A stretch of DNA of 64,000 bases from Streptomyces sp. WAC05374 (GCF_004353505.1 NZ_SMNQ01000001.1:868001-932000); one strand, 5' to 3'. Positions 35,315 to 43,925 are shown, counted from the stretch's first letter. Translations and numbers: made by a program. The notes: generated by a model from the letters alone, not told the origin.

Positions 35315-36370
35315 TCAGGCGAAGGCGACGCAGCTCGCCGCCGGGGCCGCGATCGCGCCGGCCCGGGCCGGTACGCCCGTGGCGGGGTCGACGTCGAACC
35401 AGGTGACGTCCCCGGAGCGCTCGTTGGCCACGTACAGCCGCCGCCCCTCGGGGTCCGTGGCGAGGTCCCTGGGCCAGTGCCCGCCGCACGGGACGGTCGT
35501 GACCGGCCGGGGCCGCTCACCGGTCCCGTCGAGCTCCAGCACGACGACGGTGTCGTCCCCGCGGACGGCCGCCCACAGGAACCGTCCGTCGTGCGAGACG
35601 GCGATCCCGGAGGGGTAGCTCCCGGCGTCCGCGGGCAGGGCCACCTCCCGTACGGGCGTGAGGGCGCCCGTGGCGGGGTCCCAGCGGCAGACGGTGAGCG
35701 CGGGGGCCAGCTCGTGCAGGACGTAGGCGTGGCCGCCCGACGGGTGGAGGGCGAGGTGGCGCGGGCCGCTGCCCGGCCGCAGCGCGGCCTCGCCGTGGCG
35801 CGTCAGCCCGCCCGTCGCCGGGTCGAGGGCCATGACCTGGACGGAGTCGGTGCCGAGGTCCACGCCCAGCACCCAGCGGCCGCCCGGGGCCGGCACCACC
35901 TGGTGGGCGTGCGGGCCCTCCTGCCGCTCCGGGTGCGGGCCGGCGCCCCGGTGCCGGAGCAGTCCGGTGGCGGCCCGGGGCGCGCCGTCCGGGCCCAGGG
36001 GGAGGGCGCTCACGCTGCCGGAGCCGTAGTTGGCGGTGAGCGCGTGTCCGTGGGCCAGCGCCAGGTGCGTCGGGTGCGTCCCGCCCACCGGCGCCGGGGC
36101 GCCGAGCAGGCGGGGTGCGGGGCCCGAGACGTCGAAGGCGGCGACGGCGCCGTCCTCGGTCTCGCTGACCGCGTACAGCAGGTCGCCGCCGGGCGCGGCG
36201 GCCAGGAAGGACGGGTCCGCCACGGCGTCCGACGCGCCGGTCGGGGTGAGCGCGCCGGTGCGCGGGTCCACGGTCGCGGCGACGACCCCGCGCCCGCCCG
36301 CCGACGTGAACGACCCGATGTACGCCCGCCGGCCGCCCTTCGCGCCCCACCGTCCCGCTTCGTCCGCCAC
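35315..36370 (-). CDS. Lactonase family protein (6-phosphogluconolactonase-like propeller)
   Basis: 351 aa seven-bladed propeller. RRAYIGSFTSAGGRGV, GGTHPTHLALAHGHALTANYGSGSV, GPHPERQEGPHAHQVVPAPGGRWV, GSGPRHLALHPSGGHAYVLHEL and WPRDLATDPEGRRLYVANE are the conserved blade segments of the Pgl/YbhE family. The His/Arg/Glu positions suit lactone hydrolysis, but substrates differ. No signal peptide. GTG 36370 follows GGGGAGG. Confidence 0.85.
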   Translation of the reverse strand: MADEAGRWGAKGGRRAYIGSFTSAGGRGVVAATVDPRTGALTPTGASDAVADPSFLAAAPGGDLLYAVSETEDGAVAAFDVSGPAPRLLGAPAPVGGTHPTHLALAHGHALTANYGSGSVSALPLGPDGAPRAATGLLRHRGAGPHPERQEGPHAHQVVPAPGGRWVLGVDLGTDSVQVMALDPATGGLTRHGEAALRPGSGPRHLALHPSGGHAYVLHELAPALTVCRWDPATGALTPVREVALPADAGSYPSGIAVSHDGRFLWAAVRGDDTVVVLELDGTGERPRPVTTVPCGGHWPRDLATDPEGRRLYVANERSGDVTWFDVDPATGVPARAGAIAAPAASCVAFA

Positions 36371-36442
36371 CGGGCCTCCCCTCTCCGCCCGCGCCCGACC
36401 TGGGCGCGCGCCCGACGCTAGCAGGTCTAGACCAAGTCGGCG

Positions 36443-36600
36443 GCGGAACCGGGACACGCGCGGGGACCGGAGGGCATGGCCCGCGCTGCGGAACCGGGGC
36501 ACACGCCCGCGTGGACCGGAGTACACGGCCCGCGTCGCGGAACCGGGGCACACGCGCGCGTGGACCCGGACCGGGGTCCACACGCGCGGGGCCGGGGCCC
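36443..36600. repeat. Tandem repeat of about 45-49 bp with terminal hairpin
   Basis: GCGGAACCGGG starts at 36443, 36488 and 36537, with copies continuing into CACACGC(C/G)CGCGTGGACC and a GGAG(K)RCA(Y)GGCCCGCG tail. The third copy ends in a hairpin GTGGACCC-ggaccg-GGGTCCAC (about 36560-36582) that could end the minus-strand FUSC transcript. Noncoding gap of 262 bp. Confidence 0.62.
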
Positions 36601-36632
36601 CAGAAGGCCCGCCCGCCCGGCCGTGGTCGCCG

Positions 36633-38189
36633 TCAGGCGCCGATCAGCGGCTCACGCGAGGACGGCGGGGGCGGCAGGGACGGCAGGGACGCCGGGATCG
36701 TGCGCAGCGGCGTGGCCAGCTCGGTCAGCGCACGCTCCAGGCTGTGCAGGTGCGCCAGCGCGCGCCCGGGCGCGGCCGCCCCGGCGGTGTCGGCCGAGTC
36801 GGCGGGCGCCGTCCGGGCCTGACGCGCCTTCTCGGGCGTGGTGAGCGCCTCCACGGCGGCCTCCACCCGCCAGCAGGCGGCGGCCAGGCGGGCGTCGTGG
36901 GACGCCTCGGGGTCGGCCGCGACGGAGGCGAGGCCCCTTACCTCACGGGCGCACTCGTCGAGCAGCGCGAGCACCCGGCGGGCGCGGGCCTTGCGGGCCC
37001 GCAGCGGGCTCAGCGGGTGCACGAGCGGGGCCAGCGACAGCCGTACGCGCCCCAGGAGGACCTCCAGGTCGGCGACGTGCGGCGACGGGTCGGCCCCCGG
37101 GCTCCCCGACAGCCGGGCGGCGGCCTCGGCGGTGCAGACGTGCACGCAGCGAAGGGCGCGCTGGATCCACGCGTCGGTCGTGGCGTGGGTGGTGACGGGC
37201 AGCACGAGCAGTACGGCCAGCACCGCCCCGATCGCCCCCGCGCCGGTCTCCAGGGCCCGCAGCGCGAGCAGGGCCGGGTCCAGCACGCCGAGCAGCCCGT
37301 ACAGCGCCCCGGCCATCAGCGTCACCGACAGCATCATCCAGGTGTAGGAGACGGGGGCCGTGTAGAAGATGCCGAAGACGCACACGCCGACCAGGACGGC
37401 CGTGGGCACGGGGGCACCGTCCAGCGGGACGACGGCCACCAGGCCGACGGCGATACCGAGCAGCGTGCCGAGCACCCGCCGGAAGCCGCGCACCAGGGTC
37501 TCGCCGCGCGAGGTGGTGTTGACGAAGATCCACCAGGTGGCGCCGACGGCCCAGTACCAGCGCTCGCCCGAGAGCATCTGGCCGATCACCAGGGCCACGG
37601 CGCCGCCGACGGTCGCCTGGACCGCCTGGCGTGTGGTGGTACGGGCCAGCCCGCGCCCCTCCTCCGGGGCCTGGACCACGGCCGGGGGCGGCAGGCGCCG
37701 CTCGTAGCACCACAGGCCGAAGCGCACGGCCGACGAGCAGAGCAGGGACAGCGCGACGGCGGCGTACAGCTCGGGCAACTGCCCGGGCAGGGTGTGCAGG
37801 AACTGCGTCACGAAGAAGGTCATGAACGCGAAGACGCCGAGGGAGTGGCCACGCGGCCCCCACCGGCGGGCGTAGACCCCGGCCCCCATGACGGCGAGGA
37901 AGGCCACGTCCCGGGCGACCGGGTGGGCGTGCAGCACGGCGGCGAGGGCGAGGACCGGGAAGCCCACGACCGGCAGCAGGGCCGTGGTGACGAGCTGTTT
38001 TTGGACCGTGGTGTCCGTGACGGTGAAGAGCGCGAGGAGCGCGGCGAGCCCACCGGTGATGGCCGCCGCGAGCGAGTGCCCGGCCAGCCCGCACACCGCC
38101 ACCGCCACGCTGATGCCGAGGACGGCCCGGGTGGCGCTGCGCAGTCGCAGCCGCCCCGGGTCCGGAGCCACGAACACCCTCTTCAGCAC
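36633..38189 (-). CDS. FUSC-family membrane transporter (aromatic acid exporter-like)
   Basis: 518 aa. Two blocks of hydrophobic helices (ATRAVLGISVAVAVCGLAG, ALLALFTVT, LLPVVGFPVLALAAVL; then TTRQAVQATVGGAVALVIGQ, YWAVGATWWIFVNTTSRGETL, RRVLGTLLGIAVGLVAVV) separated by a cytosolic part and followed by a long alpha-helical C-terminal tail. The RxVLGTxLG pattern marks FUSC/YccS proteins. Efflux role inferred. GTG 38189 is preferred (purine-rich site upstream); ATG 38219, ten codons earlier, directly follows a U-tract hairpin. Confidence 0.87.
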   Translation of the reverse strand: MLKRVFVAPDPGRLRLRSATRAVLGISVAVAVCGLAGHSLAAAITGGLAALLALFTVTDTTVQKQLVTTALLPVVGFPVLALAAVLHAHPVARDVAFLAVMGAGVYARRWGPRGHSLGVFAFMTFFVTQFLHTLPGQLPELYAAVALSLLCSSAVRFGLWCYERRLPPPAVVQAPEEGRGLARTTTRQAVQATVGGAVALVIGQMLSGERWYWAVGATWWIFVNTTSRGETLVRGFRRVLGTLLGIAVGLVAVVPLDGAPVPTAVLVGVCVFGIFYTAPVSYTWMMLSVTLMAGALYGLLGVLDPALLALRALETGAGAIGAVLAVLLVLPVTTHATTDAWIQRALRCVHVCTAEAAARLSGSPGADPSPHVADLEVLLGRVRLSLAPLVHPLSPLRARKARARRVLALLDECAREVRGLASVAADPEASHDARLAAACWRVEAAVEALTTPEKARQARTAPADSADTAGAAAPGRALAHLHSLERALTELATPLRTIPASLPSLPPPPSSREPLIGA

Positions 38190-38220
38190 AGTTTCCCCGC
38201 CCCTTCGACGTTCCGGCATG

Positions 38221-38248
38221 AAAAAGGCGCCGCGGGATCCGCAGCGCC
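38221..38248 (-). terminator. Rho-independent-type hairpin in the FUSC leader
   Basis: On the minus strand: GGCGCTGCGG-atc-CCGCGGCGCC, a 10-bp stem with one G-U pair, directly followed by TTTTT. This is the only classical U-tract terminator I see in the window, and it lies 30 bp upstream of the FUSC start, so it would act as an attenuator of FUSC. Confidence 0.72.
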
Positions 38249-38306
38249 ATCGACTCCCCCATGACACCACTTCCCGTCCCGTTGGCTCAACTCGACGGGA
38301 CACCAC

Positions 38307-38364
38307 TGGGCCATTGGTCCAGGGAGACGGGCGGGACCGGCGCGGGGACCGCACCAATGGGCCA
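38307..38364. promoter_or_regulatory. Inverted 12-bp motifs upstream of the MMPL gene
   Basis: TGGGCCATTGGT (38307-38318) and the inverted ACCAATGGGCCA (38353-38364; 11 of 12 matched) face each other with centres 46 bp apart. The identical 12-mer recurs at 40895-40906 before the AsnC gene, so this is likely its operator set, controlling MMPL and perhaps FUSC. Confidence 0.6.
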
Positions 38365-38456
38365 GCTCAAGGCCGGGCCCGGCCCGGGTCGAAGAAGAAG
38401 GGGAAGCGAACCGATCGCCTGGCCCCGCCGCCAGGACCCGTGCCAGGGGAGCGCAC

Positions 38457-40913
38457 ATGACGACCACGACCAGGCCTGACCCGGCCGCCCCCGAGCCCAC
38501 GTCACCGGTGGACGGCGGCGACGGGCCCGGGGGCCCGCCCGTCCCCTTCGCCGTACGCCACCGGCGTCTCGTGTCCGTGCTCGCGCTGCTGCTGATGGCC
38601 CTGTCGGGGCTGGTCGGCCACGACGTGGCCGGCCGGCTGTCCTCGGGCGGCCTGGTGCCGCCGGGGGCGGAGTCGCTGCGCGCGGAGGAGGTGCTCCGGC
38701 GGGATTTCGCGGCCGGCAGACCGGACCTGGTGCTGCTGGCCCGTACGGACACGGCGGGCGGCCCCGTCGCCGACGCCCCGGCCGGTCGCGGCACGGAGGC
38801 GGGTGCCGGCGCCGTCAGCCCCGGCACGGACGCGGGTCCCGGCAGGCCCGGCACCGGCACGGACGCGGGTGCCCGCGGGCGTGAAGGCGCCGCCCCCAGT
38901 GCGGGGACCGCCCCCGGTCGCGGGGTGGACGCCGTCGGCTCCGTCACCGCCGGGCGGCTGGTGGAGCGGCGGCTGGCGGCCGACCCGGGCGTGGCGCGCG
39001 TGCAGTCGTACTGGACGCCGGGCGCGCCGGGGCCGGTGAGGGCGGCGCTGCGGGAGCAGGACGGGCGGGGCGCGCTGGTGCTGGCCTGGCTCCACGGCGG
39101 TGACCGCGAGCGTGGCCGGACCGCCGAGCGCGTGGTGCCCGGCGTGACGGGACGGTTCGGGCCGCTGACGGTCACCGCCGGGGGCGAGGCGGCCACCCGG
39201 GTCGAGGTGGCCCGTCAGGCGTCCCGTGACGCCCGGATGAGCGAACTGGTCGCCCTTCCGGTCACGGCGACGCTCCTGCTGCTGGTGTTCGGCTCCCTGG
39301 TGGCGGCGGCCCTGCCCGTGCTGGTCGGGGTCTTCGCGGCGCTCGGCACCACCGCGCTGCTGCGCCGGCTCACCGACGTCACCGAGGTGTCGGTGTACGC
39401 GCTCAACATCGGCACCGCGCTGGCCTTCGCGCTGGCCATCGACTACAGCCTGTTCCTGGTCAGCCGGTACCGCGAGGAGTGCCTGGGCGGCGCGACGACC
39501 TCCCGGGCGCTGCACACCGCGCTGCGGACCGCCGGCCGGGCGGTGGCCTTCTCGGCCGGGACCGTCGCGTGCAGCATGGCGGCCCTGCTCGTCTTCCCGC
39601 ACCCGCTGCTGCGCTCGCTCGGGTACGCGGGGGTGGCCGTCACCGTCATGGCCGCCGTCGGCAGCCTGGTCGTGCTGCCGGCCGTGCTGTCACTGCTGGG
39701 CGGCCGGCTGGAACGCCTGGACGTGTTCGCGCGCTGGCGCCGCCGTCCCCGCCGGGAGCGGGCGACGGGGCGGGGCGGCTGGGGGCGGATCGCCCTGGCC
39801 GTCATGCGGCGCCCCCTGGCGACGGGGATTCCGGTGACGTGCCTGCTGGTACTGCTGACCCTGCCGTTCACCGACGTCCGGTTCACCATGTCCGACGACC
39901 GGGTGCTGCCCGCCGGAACGGCCGCCGGCGGGGTCGGCGCGGCGCTGCGCGACGACTTCCCCGACACCCCGGTCGGGGCGACCACGGTCGTCCTGCCGGG
40001 CCTGGACGCCCGTTCCCGCGCGGGCGAACTGGACGGCTACGCACGCCGGGTCTCCGGCGTGTCCGGTGTGGAGCGGGTGGACACGGCCACCGGGACGTAC
40101 CGCCACGGCCGGCTCGTCGCGGGCCCGTCGGCGGCGGCCGTCCGTTTCGTACCGCCGCCGGGGACGGCGGCACGCGGCGCGTACCTGTCGGTGGCCACGG
40201 CCGGTGAGCCGGGCGATCCGGCGACCGCCGACCGCGTCGAGGCGGTCCGGGACGTGCCGGCGCCGGTCCCCGCCCAGGTGGGCGGGTTCGCGGCCAGGGT
40301 CGCCGACGGGCGGGCGGCGATCGGTGAGCGGCTGGGGACGGCCCTGGCGCTGGTCGGCGCGTCCATGTTCGCGCTGGTGCTGGCGCTGACGCGCAGGCCC
40401 GTCCTGGCCGTCAAGGCGCTGGTTCTCAACACGCTCAGCCTGTGCGCGACCTTCGGCGCCCTGGTCTTCGTCTTCCAGGAGGGTCATCTGCGCTGGCTCG
40501 TGGGGGACTTCGTCACGACCGGGGGCCTGGACGTGCAGCTTCCGGTGGTGACCTTCTGCGTCGCCTTCGGCCTGTCCATGGACTACGAGTGCATGCTGCT
40601 GTCCCGCATCGTGGAGGAGCGCCGCGCGGGCGCGGACACGGTGACGGCGGTCTCCCGCGGGCTGGACCGCACCGCCCGTCTGTTCACCTGGTCCGCCACC
40701 ATCCTGGCCGTGGTCATGGTGGCGCTGGCGACCTCCGGGCTGGTCTTCCTGAAGGCCGTCGGGGTCGGGCTGGCCCTCGCCGCCGTCCTGGACGCGACCG
40801 TGGTGCGCGGCCTGCTGGTCCCGGCCGTGATGAAGCTGGCCGGACGGGCCAACTGGTGGTCGCCGTCATGGCTGTCCGGCAAGGGGCCCGAAGGTGGGCC
40901 ATTGGTACGGTGA
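38457..40913 (+). CDS. MMPL-family RND transporter
   Basis: 818 aa. Twelve hydrophobic helices in two halves, each after a large outer loop. Conserved core helices: NIGTALAFALAIDYSLFLVSRYREE (Asp of the proton relay) and FCVAFGLSMDYECMLLSRIVEE. It probably exports lipid or a metabolite using proton force. The first outer loop contains a 60-70 residue Gly/Ala/Thr-rich insertion made of short repeats, which is unusual. ATG 38457 follows GGGGAG. The 3' end contains a 12-bp motif likely bound by the downstream AsnC protein. Confidence 0.93.
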   Translation: MTTTTRPDPAAPEPTSPVDGGDGPGGPPVPFAVRHRRLVSVLALLLMALSGLVGHDVAGRLSSGGLVPPGAESLRAEEVLRRDFAAGRPDLVLLARTDTAGGPVADAPAGRGTEAGAGAVSPGTDAGPGRPGTGTDAGARGREGAAPSAGTAPGRGVDAVGSVTAGRLVERRLAADPGVARVQSYWTPGAPGPVRAALREQDGRGALVLAWLHGGDRERGRTAERVVPGVTGRFGPLTVTAGGEAATRVEVARQASRDARMSELVALPVTATLLLLVFGSLVAAALPVLVGVFAALGTTALLRRLTDVTEVSVYALNIGTALAFALAIDYSLFLVSRYREECLGGATTSRALHTALRTAGRAVAFSAGTVACSMAALLVFPHPLLRSLGYAGVAVTVMAAVGSLVVLPAVLSLLGGRLERLDVFARWRRRPRRERATGRGGWGRIALAVMRRPLATGIPVTCLLVLLTLPFTDVRFTMSDDRVLPAGTAAGGVGAALRDDFPDTPVGATTVVLPGLDARSRAGELDGYARRVSGVSGVERVDTATGTYRHGRLVAGPSAAAVRFVPPPGTAARGAYLSVATAGEPGDPATADRVEAVRDVPAPVPAQVGGFAARVADGRAAIGERLGTALALVGASMFALVLALTRRPVLAVKALVLNTLSLCATFGALVFVFQEGHLRWLVGDFVTTGGLDVQLPVVTFCVAFGLSMDYECMLLSRIVEERRAGADTVTAVSRGLDRTARLFTWSATILAVVMVALATSGLVFLKAVGVGLALAAVLDATVVRGLLVPAVMKLAGRANWWSPSWLSGKGPEGGPLVR

Positions 40914-40932
40914 CCTCAGGGAACGCCGTACC
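40895..40932. promoter_or_regulatory. AsnC promoter site shared with the MMPL promoter
   Basis: TGGGCCATTGGT (40895-40906) is identical to 38307-38318 and lies inside the last codons of the MMPL gene. It overlaps an inverted repeat GGTACGG/CCGTACC (40904-40910, 40926-40932). The AsnC start is at 40951. Confidence 0.58.
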
Positions 40933-40950
40933 GGAAGGGGGCTGAGGGCC

Positions 40951-41436
40951 GTGGCCGTCGACGAGCTGGACACCCGCATCCTCCGGCTGCTGATCGAGCA
41001 GCCGCGCACCAGCGTGCGCGAGTACGCGCGCATCCTCGGCATCGCGCGCGGCACCCTCCAGGCCCGGCTCGACCGGCTGGAGCGGGACGGGGTGATCACC
41101 GGTACGGGACCGGTGCTCTCCCCCGCCGCGCTGGGGCACCCGGTGCTCGCGTTCGTGCACATCGAGGTCACCCAGGGTCACCTGGACGAGGTGGGCGACG
41201 CGCTGGCGGCCGTCCCCGAGATCGTCGAGGCGTTCTCCATCACCGGTGGCGGGGACCTGCTCACCCGGGTCGTGGCGCGGGACAACGGCCACCTGGAGGA
41301 CGTCATCCAGCGGCTGATCCAGCTCCCCGGCGTGGTGCGCACGCGCACGGAGATGGCGCTGCGGGAGCGCGTGCCGCACCGGCTGCTGCCGCTGGTGGAG
41401 GCCGTGGGCCGGTCGGCGGGCCCGCGGCGGGGGTGA
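40951..41436 (+). CDS. Lrp/AsnC-family transcriptional regulator
   Basis: 161 aa. HTH: DELDTRILRLLIEQPRTSVREYARILGIARGTLQARLDRLERDG, then the RAM ligand domain (VLAFVHIEVTQGHLDEVGDAL, EAFSITGGGDLLTRVVARD, VIQRLIQLPGVVRTRTEMAL). Such proteins bind amino acids and form octamers that wrap DNA, fitting the spaced motif copies at 38307-38364 and 40895. GTG 40951 begins AVDELD. It overlaps a possible GTG start of the HAD gene by GTGA. Confidence 0.92.
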   Translation: MAVDELDTRILRLLIEQPRTSVREYARILGIARGTLQARLDRLERDGVITGTGPVLSPAALGHPVLAFVHIEVTQGHLDEVGDALAAVPEIVEAFSITGGGDLLTRVVARDNGHLEDVIQRLIQLPGVVRTRTEMALRERVPHRLLPLVEAVGRSAGPRRG

Positions 41437-41471
41437 GTGCTCCCGGCGGACGGCTTGGCATGCTGGGGAAC

Positions 41472-42155
41472 ATGAGCACCTCTCGTACCGCGGTCATCTT
41501 CGATCTCGACGGCACGCTGGTCGACAGCGAGCCGAACTACTACGAGGCGGGGCGCCGGCTCCTGGAGAGCTACGGCGTGACCGGCTTCGGCTGGGAGCGC
41601 CACACCGACTTCATCGGCATCGGGACGCGCGAGACGCTGGAGGTGCTCAAGGAGGAGTACGGGATCGCCGCGCCGATCGAGGAACTGCTGGCCGGGAAGA
41701 ACCGGCACTACCTGGAGCTGGCACGGGCCGCGACCGAGGTGTTCCCCGAGATGCGGGCGTTCGTGGAGCTGCTGCACGCGGAGGGTGTGCCGATGGCCGT
41801 CGCGTCGGGTTCGTCGCGCGCCGCGATCGAGGCGGTCCTCGGCGGCACGGGTCTTGACGCGTACCTCACCACGCTGGTGTCGGCCGAGGAGGTCGAACGG
41901 GGCAAGCCTGCGCCGGACGTGTTCCTCGAGGCGGCGCGCCGGCTCGGGGTGGAGCCGGCGCACTGCGTCGTGCTGGAGGACGCGCCGCCCGGTGCGGCGG
42001 CGGCAGCGGCGGCCGGGATGCGGTGCGTCGCGGTGCCGTACGTGCCCGGGACGGCCGACGATCCGGCGTTCGCCGGCGCCGGGCTGCTGGTGCGGGGCGG
42101 GCAGGCGCGGTTCACGGCACGGGCGGCGTACGACTTCGTGATGGCGGGCCGTTAG
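41472..42155 (+). CDS. HAD-superfamily phosphatase (beta-phosphoglucomutase-like)
   Basis: 227 aa. HAD motifs: I FDLDGTLVDSEP, II VASGSS, III/IV GKPAPDVFLEAARRLG and VLEDAPPGAAAAAAAGM. Cap helical domain after motif I fits the sugar-phosphatase/beta-PGM subfamily. ATG 41472 is preferred because GGGGAA lies upstream; GTG 41433 would overlap the AsnC stop. Confidence 0.92.
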   Translation: MSTSRTAVIFDLDGTLVDSEPNYYEAGRRLLESYGVTGFGWERHTDFIGIGTRETLEVLKEEYGIAAPIEELLAGKNRHYLELARAATEVFPEMRAFVELLHAEGVPMAVASGSSRAAIEAVLGGTGLDAYLTTLVSAEEVERGKPAPDVFLEAARRLGVEPAHCVVLEDAPPGAAAAAAAGMRCVAVPYVPGTADDPAFAGAGLLVRGGQARFTARAAYDFVMAGR

Positions 42156-42165
42156 GGGGTGGGCC

Positions 42166-42185
42166 GCCGGGCGGGGCCGCCCGGC
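42166..42185 (+). terminator. Hairpin after the HAD gene
   Basis: GCCGGGC then GGGGCC then GCCCGGC: a 7-bp stem with a 6-nt loop (further internal pairing possible), 11 bp after the stop. No U-tract. Confidence 0.5.
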
Positions 42186-42253
42186 CCGACGCGCGCCCTC
42201 CCGGTGGAAAAACGCGTTGCCGGGTGACCGGGCGGCGCGGGAGGCTTCCCGCC

Positions 42254-42613
42254 ATGTCCGACACACGAACCCCCACACGAGCCGACGCACCGACCGGCAC
42301 ACCCACCGGTGCACGGACCGACACCTCGGCCGACACGCCCACCGGCACACCGGCCGGTCCGTCGCACCAGGTGTCCGCCCTCTTCTCCCGCGGCCGCCTC
42401 ACCGCCATCCCGCGCAAGCCGGCCCGCCGCGAGCAGTTGCTCGTCCACCTCGCCGAGACGCTGTTCGAGCCGGGCCGGTCCTACACCGAGCCCGAGGTGA
42501 ACGAGGCGCTGCGCACGGTGCACGACGACTGTTCCGCACTCCGCCGCTACCTGGTCGTCGGCGGCATGCTGACCCGTACGCGGGACGGCGCCGCCTACCA
42601 CCGGGTCGCCTAG
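42254..42613 (+). CDS. DUF2087 protein with Thr/Pro-rich N terminus
   Basis: 119 aa. Residues 1-38 are low complexity (repeats of TGTP, ADTP, TPTG), encoded by slipped DNA copies. Residues 45-119 match DUF2087: LTAIPRKPARREQLLVHLAETLF, SYTEPEVNEALRTVHDDCSALRRYLVVGGMLTR, and YHRV. The domain is a small winged-helix-like fold often attached to regulators; its activity is unknown. The N-terminal tail may be disordered. Confidence 0.8.
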   Translation: MSDTRTPTRADAPTGTPTGARTDTSADTPTGTPAGPSHQVSALFSRGRLTAIPRKPARREQLLVHLAETLFEPGRSYTEPEVNEALRTVHDDCSALRRYLVVGGMLTRTRDGAAYHRVA

Positions 42614-42635
42614 GGTCCGCCTCCGTCCCCGGGCG

Positions 42636-43925
42636 TCAGAACCGGGCGTGGGCGGTGATGTCCGCGCCGAACTGGTCGATCATCTCCGGGGTCACGGTGG
42701 GCCGGCACTGCGCGATGGCCTCCAGGTAGTCCTCGGTGCTCGCGCCGGGCGTCCGCGCCGGCTCGCCCCGCTCGGCCAGTCCGCCCAGGTCGCGCTCGAA
42801 CGCCGTCTGGGCGGCGATCCGGGCGGCGTGCTCGATGTCGGCCGGGGTGAACAGGTCGCTGGCGGCCACCAGGACGGACACCTCCACGTCCGGCCGGCCG
42901 TCGGTGTACCGGGACCAGATCGCGGCGCGCGCCGCCTTGTCCGGCGTACCGATCGGGATGAGGTAGTCGAACCGGCCGGGGCGCAGGAACGCCGGGTCGA
43001 GCGACCGGATGGAGTTGGTCGCGCACACCAGCAGACGCTCGTCCCCCTCCCGGAACCGGGGGATCAGCTTGAGGAGTTCGTTGGTGACCCCGTGCATCCC
43101 GCCCGGCTGCGCGGGTTCGGTGCGTACGGGGGCGATCTCCTCCACCTCGTCGATGAAGACGAGCACCCGCTCCAGTTCGGAGATACGGGCGAACGCGCTG
43201 CGCAGCGCGGCGGCCAGGTTGCCCTCGTCGGCCAGCCGGGACGGCAGGAGTTCCACGAAGGGCCAGCCGAGCCGGGAGGCGATGCCCCGGGCGAAGGTGG
43301 TCTTGCCGGTGCCGGGCGGCCCGAACAGGGTGATGGCGCGGGGCGGCCGCACGCCGTGCCGGGCGGCCCGTTCGGGCTGGGCGAGCGGCAGGACGACACG
43401 CCGCTCGATCAGGTCCTTCTCGGCCTCCATACCGGCGACCTTGGCCCACAGGTCGCCGGGGAGGAAGCTGCCGCCGAGGTCCTCCAGCAGGTTGGCGGCG
43501 GGCCCGTGCAGCGGCTCCACCTTCTCGAAGTACGCCACGGCCGGCTGGCGTGTGTAGCCGGCGTTGAGCAGGCCCTCGCCGACGAGTTCCTCCTCGGGCA
43601 GGACGTAGGCGATGCGCCCCACGCGGGCGGCGACGAGGCGCCTCTCCAGCTCCACCAGCAGCGCGCTGGCCAGACCCCGGCCGCGCCAGGCCGGCGAGAT
43701 GGCGATGCGCATCACCCAGGCCCGCTCCCCCGCCACGCAGGCGAGCGCCGCCCCGATGGGGACGCCCTGGTGGACGGCGACGACCGCCGGCTGGCGGGAC
43801 GTCAGCGCGCCGATGCACTCGGCGAGTGAGAACACGGACTCCTGTCCCAGCTCGGCCGTGGTGTCGATCAAGTGGACGACGGCCGCGAGATCGCTCTCGC
43901 GGTAGTCGTGGATCAGCCAGTTCAC
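42636..43925 (-). CDS. GNAT acetyltransferase fused to AAA+ ATPase
   Basis: 429 aa. Residues 1-140 form a GNAT domain (IHDYRESDLAAVVHLID, acetyl-CoA loop AWRGRGLASALL, residues 80-90, GEGLLNAGYTRQPAVAYF). From about 195 an FtsH/CDC48-like AAA+ module: Walker A GPPGTGKTTF (202-211), Walker B VLVFIDEVEEI (254-264), sensor CATNSIRSLDPAFLRPGRFD with Arg finger, sensor-2 TPADIEHAARIAAQTAF. Fusion suggests ATP-driven remodelling of a target coupled to its acetylation. Both domains have intact motifs. GTG 43925 is used since the GNAT strand 1 starts immediately. Confidence 0.9.
   Translation of the reverse strand: MNWLIHDYRESDLAAVVHLIDTTAELGQESVFSLAECIGALTSRQPAVVAVHQGVPIGAALACVAGERAWVMRIAISPAWRGRGLASALLVELERRLVAARVGRIAYVLPEEELVGEGLLNAGYTRQPAVAYFEKVEPLHGPAANLLEDLGGSFLPGDLWAKVAGMEAEKDLIERRVVLPLAQPERAARHGVRPPRAITLFGPPGTGKTTFARGIASRLGWPFVELLPSRLADEGNLAAALRSAFARISELERVLVFIDEVEEIAPVRTEPAQPGGMHGVTNELLKLIPRFREGDERLLVCATNSIRSLDPAFLRPGRFDYLIPIGTPDKAARAAIWSRYTDGRPDVEVSVLVAASDLFTPADIEHAARIAAQTAFERDLGGLAERGEPARTPGASTEDYLEAIAQCRPTVTPEMIDQFGADITAHARF

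Noticed and set aside
36443-36600. CRISPR array
   Set aside because: Only three directly adjoining copies without spacers of uniform length; a simple tandem repeat.
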